Source of the DNA: JBDSYA01 sp039925865
GTDB lineage: Bacteria; Bacteroidota; Ignavibacteria; Tepidaquicellales; Tepidaquicellaceae
Direction of reading: 5' to 3'
Length of the DNA stretch: 6,894 nt
Assembly (NCBI GenBank): GCA_039925865.1
Contig: JBDSYA010000109.1
Coordinates: 1-6,894 of the forward strand
Of this stretch, positions 5,710 through 6,894 are shown piece after piece. Made by a program: the position numbers and the translations under genes. Positions within the stretch are counted from its first letter, which is position 1. Every line of letters begins with the position of its first letter. The notes below the pieces were generated by a model. It was not told where the DNA came from. It saw nothing but the letters and a program-made list of their open reading frames with translations, and searched no databases.

Positions 5710-6273
5710 ATGAAGATATTTATTAAGTATATGGTCAGCATTCGGTGTAAAATGATTGTTAAATCAGAGCTGAAGAGATTAGGCCTTCATTATTCTAAAG
5801 TAGACCTGGGTGAGACGGAAATTTTAGAACTAATTACGAAGCACCAACGGGATCAGCTTCAAATTGCTTTAAAAAGGTCCGGGCTGGAATTAATGGATGA
5901 TAAAAAAAGTGTAATTATAGAAAAAATAAAAAACGTTATTGTCGAAATGATACATTACACTGAGGAACCGCTTAAAATTAATTTTTCGAAATACTTAAGT
6001 GACAAACTCAACTATGACTATACTTACCTTTCAAATTTGTTCACAGAAGTACAGGGGACCACGATTGAAAAATTCATAATCTTTCATAAAATTGAGAGAG
6101 TGAAAGAATTAATAGTATATGATGAACTTAACCTTTCAGAAATTTCTTTCCAAATGCATTACAGCAGTGTTGCCCACCTCTCAAACCAGTTTAAAAGAAT
6201 AACAGGACTTACACCTTCCCATTTCAAAAAACTTAAGCAAAAAAGAATTACTAATCTGGAAGATCTAAAATAA
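5710..6273 (+). CDS. AraC-family transcriptional regulator with small N-terminal ferredoxin-like domain
   Basis: This 187-aa cytoplasmic DNA-binding protein has a complete C-terminal AraC/XylS double helix-turn-helix. The first HTH is at residues about 91-123 (NFSKYLSDKLNYDYTYLSNL ... GTTIEKFI) and the second at about 141-174 (NLSEISFQMHYSSVAHLSNQ, FKRITGLTPSHFKK). The SVAHLSNQFKRITGLTPS stretch is the family signature. The N-terminal part (residues 1-66, IKYMVSIRCKMIVKSELKRL ... QRDQLQIALKRSGLELMDD) is short and looks like a beta-alpha-beta ferredoxin-like fold, related in outline to HMA or ACT sensor domains. It carries one cysteine (C13) where HMA domains have CxxC. I recall close relatives of this full architecture in Bacteroidota and Ignavibacteria, where it is usually annotated only as an AraC regulator. 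The signal sensed is unknown. The downstream cupin and the AGTCNGA half-sites before it suggest a local target. Confidence 0.88.
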   Translation: MKIFIKYMVSIRCKMIVKSELKRLGLHYSKVDLGETEILELITKHQRDQLQIALKRSGLELMDDKKSVIIEKIKNVIVEMIHYTEEPLKINFSKYLSDKLNYDYTYLSNLFTEVQGTTIEKFIIFHKIERVKELIVYDELNLSEISFQMHYSSVAHLSNQFKRITGLTPSHFKKLKQKRITNLEDLK

Positions 6274-6339
6274 TTTTCGTTATATAGCCAGTGATCGTAA
6301 ATAATTTTAAGTATGTGTAAATATTGTAACTTTTTTATT

Positions 6340-6358
6340 AAATTGTATAACACAATTT
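6340..6358. promoter_or_regulatory. AAATTGT/ACAATTT dyad after the regulator
   Basis: AAATTGT (6340-6346) and ACAATTT (6352-6358) are perfect 7-bp arms around ATAAC, 66 bp past the regulator stop. A T-run comes before it (6331-6336), not after it, so it is a poor plus-strand terminator; an AT-rich operator is an alternative. Confidence 0.35.
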
Positions 6359-6378
6359 TATCTTAAGGTTATTATTTT

Positions 6379-6432
6379 ACTCAGTCGGAATGTAAAGTAA
6401 AAAAATTTTCTTAAATCCGACTTAGTCAGATT
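6379..6432. promoter_or_regulatory. Three AGTCNGA half-sites: candidate operator of the cupin gene
   Basis: AGTCGGA lies at 6383-6389 (plus), its exact complement TCCGACT at 6416-6422 (minus), and AGTCAGA at 6424-6430 (plus). The last two form a 19-bp near-perfect palindrome, AATCCGACTTAGTCAGATT (6414-6432, one mismatched pair around a central T). The first and third are direct repeats within ACTCAGTCGGAAT and ACTTAGTCAGATT (10 of 13 identical), 41 bp apart, about four helical turns. The array is 110-160 bp upstream of the cupin start and just downstream of an AraC-type gene. As RNA, the outer pair could also form a hairpin with a 26-nt loop. Binding by the regulator is inferred. Confidence 0.5.
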
Positions 6433-6541
6433 GCCGTTATTAATCTTATTACTTTATTTTATGCTTCGAAATTAGAACTTTCCTTTGTTGTAAAAGAATT
6501 GTGCTGTATATTTAAAAACCGTAAATAAATTGTTATAATAT

Positions 6542-6880
6542 ATGAGCGACCAGGAAATTGAAAAAGCATTATGCCTGAATATTTCAGAAAAAATTGACTA
6601 TAGCCCTAAATCAATGAGATGTCAAACTATTATTAAAAAAAATACCGGAAATATAACCGCTATGTCTTTTGACGCAGGGGAAGGGTTAAAAAAGAAGACA
6701 TTGCCTTTTGACATTTTTGCGCACGTCATTGATGGTGCTGCAGAAATTCTTATCGATGATGTTTCTTACTGCCTTGAAAACGGTCAGAGTATAGTTATTC
6801 CTGCACACTCCTCTCATGAGTTTAAAGCAAATGAACGTTTTAAAATGATCGTGTCAATTATAAAAAGTGGGTATGAGTAG
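6542..6880 (+). CDS. Small cupin-domain protein
   Basis: This 112-aa protein is a single cupin beta-barrel and is probably cytoplasmic, with no signal peptide. Cupin motif 1 region: GEGLKKKTLPFDIFAHVIDGAAEILIDD (residues 46-73). Motif 2 region: GQSIVIPAHSSHEFKANERF (81-100), with H89 and H92 available as ligands. In the relatives I remember, motif 1 reads like GLSEHTAPFDALVQVLEG. Here Lys (K52) stands where that His would be, so metal binding may be weakened or absent. Single-domain cupins of this length are usually ligand- or metal-binding proteins without an assigned reaction, and I cannot assign a substrate. ATG at 6542 has no ribosome site, but the frame and length fit the family. The gene is complete, ending in TAG at 6878-6880. 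It follows the AraC gene by 268 bp, too far for simple co-transcription, and probably has its own promoter. Confidence 0.85.
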   Translation: MSDQEIEKALCLNISEKIDYSPKSMRCQTIIKKNTGNITAMSFDAGEGLKKKTLPFDIFAHVIDGAAEILIDDVSYCLENGQSIVIPAHSSHEFKANERFKMIVSIIKSGYE

Positions 6881-6894
6881 CCTGTAGAATTTTC

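Larger units (their letters stand above)
6274..6541. other. Intergenic region between the AraC and cupin genes
   Basis: No gene is visible. It contains the AAATTGT dyad and the AGTCNGA array given separately. TTCCTTTG (6480-6487), 55 bp before the cupin ATG, differs by one base from the Bacteroidota -7 element TAnnTTTG and could be the cupin promoter, although no good -33 element precedes it. TATAAT lies immediately before the ATG, too close to act as a -10 unless the message is leaderless. Confidence 0.3.

Noticed and set aside
6159..6353. 64-codon minus-strand ORF
   Set aside because: It overlaps the antisense of the second helix-turn-helix of the AraC gene and the AT-rich spacer. It looks like chance.
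6381..6424. Long hairpin as a terminator for the AraC gene
   Set aside because: The CTCAGTCGGA/TCCGACTTAG arms are far apart and no T-run follows the right arm. The half-site reading as an operator fits better.

Overview
The window is AT-rich DNA, probably from the Ignavibacteria/Chlorobiota side of the Bacteroidota (FCB) group. Three things point there. The 287-aa protein ends in a type IX secretion (T9SS) sorting domain of the 'NYPNPFNPTT...' kind. The 497-aa protein has a dockerin-like tail of the 'GDVNQDG...DLTGDNFVDG...ADNNASNFV' kind that is common in Ignavibacteria exoproteins. Most genes have no clear Shine-Dalgarno sequence. The placement comes from remembered family features, not from a search.

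Layout, left to right. Positions 1-925 hold the 3' part of a decayed helical-repeat (TPR-like) gene, broken by a frameshift near 148-169 and an in-frame TAG at 335-337. Positions 926-1496 hold no intact gene, only protein-like fragments (about 1015-1370) that look like a second dead gene. A complete short-chain dehydrogenase/reductase follows at 1497-2231 (+). Positions 2232-2549 hold a tandem repeat, scrambled fragments of a dockerin module in opposite orientations, and a strong hairpin that can serve as a bidirectional terminator between convergent units.

Positions 2550-4937 carry a two-gene minus-strand operon of secreted proteins. The 497-aa dockerin-tailed beta-sandwich protein is transcribed first. 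After a 30-bp gap comes a 287-aa protein with a cohesin-like domain and a T9SS sorting domain. The leader of the first gene contains a perfect 10-bp tandem repeat. An inferred scheme is that the 287-aa protein is exported and anchored at the surface, and that the partner with no sorting domain docks to it.

Positions 4938-5709 are a long, mostly non-coding region with several dyads and short repeats and one doubtful 49-codon minus-strand ORF. On the plus strand follow an AraC-family regulator (5710-6273) and a small cupin (6542-6880). The 268-bp gap between them contains three AGTCNGA half-sites that look like an operator array. The regulator may control the cupin, but this is inferred only from proximity and the repeats.

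I see no CRISPR array, tRNA, rRNA, transposase or recognisable defence system. The most original points are the possible cohesin/dockerin pair, the inverted dockerin relic, the 10-bp leader repeat and the half-site array upstream of the cupin.
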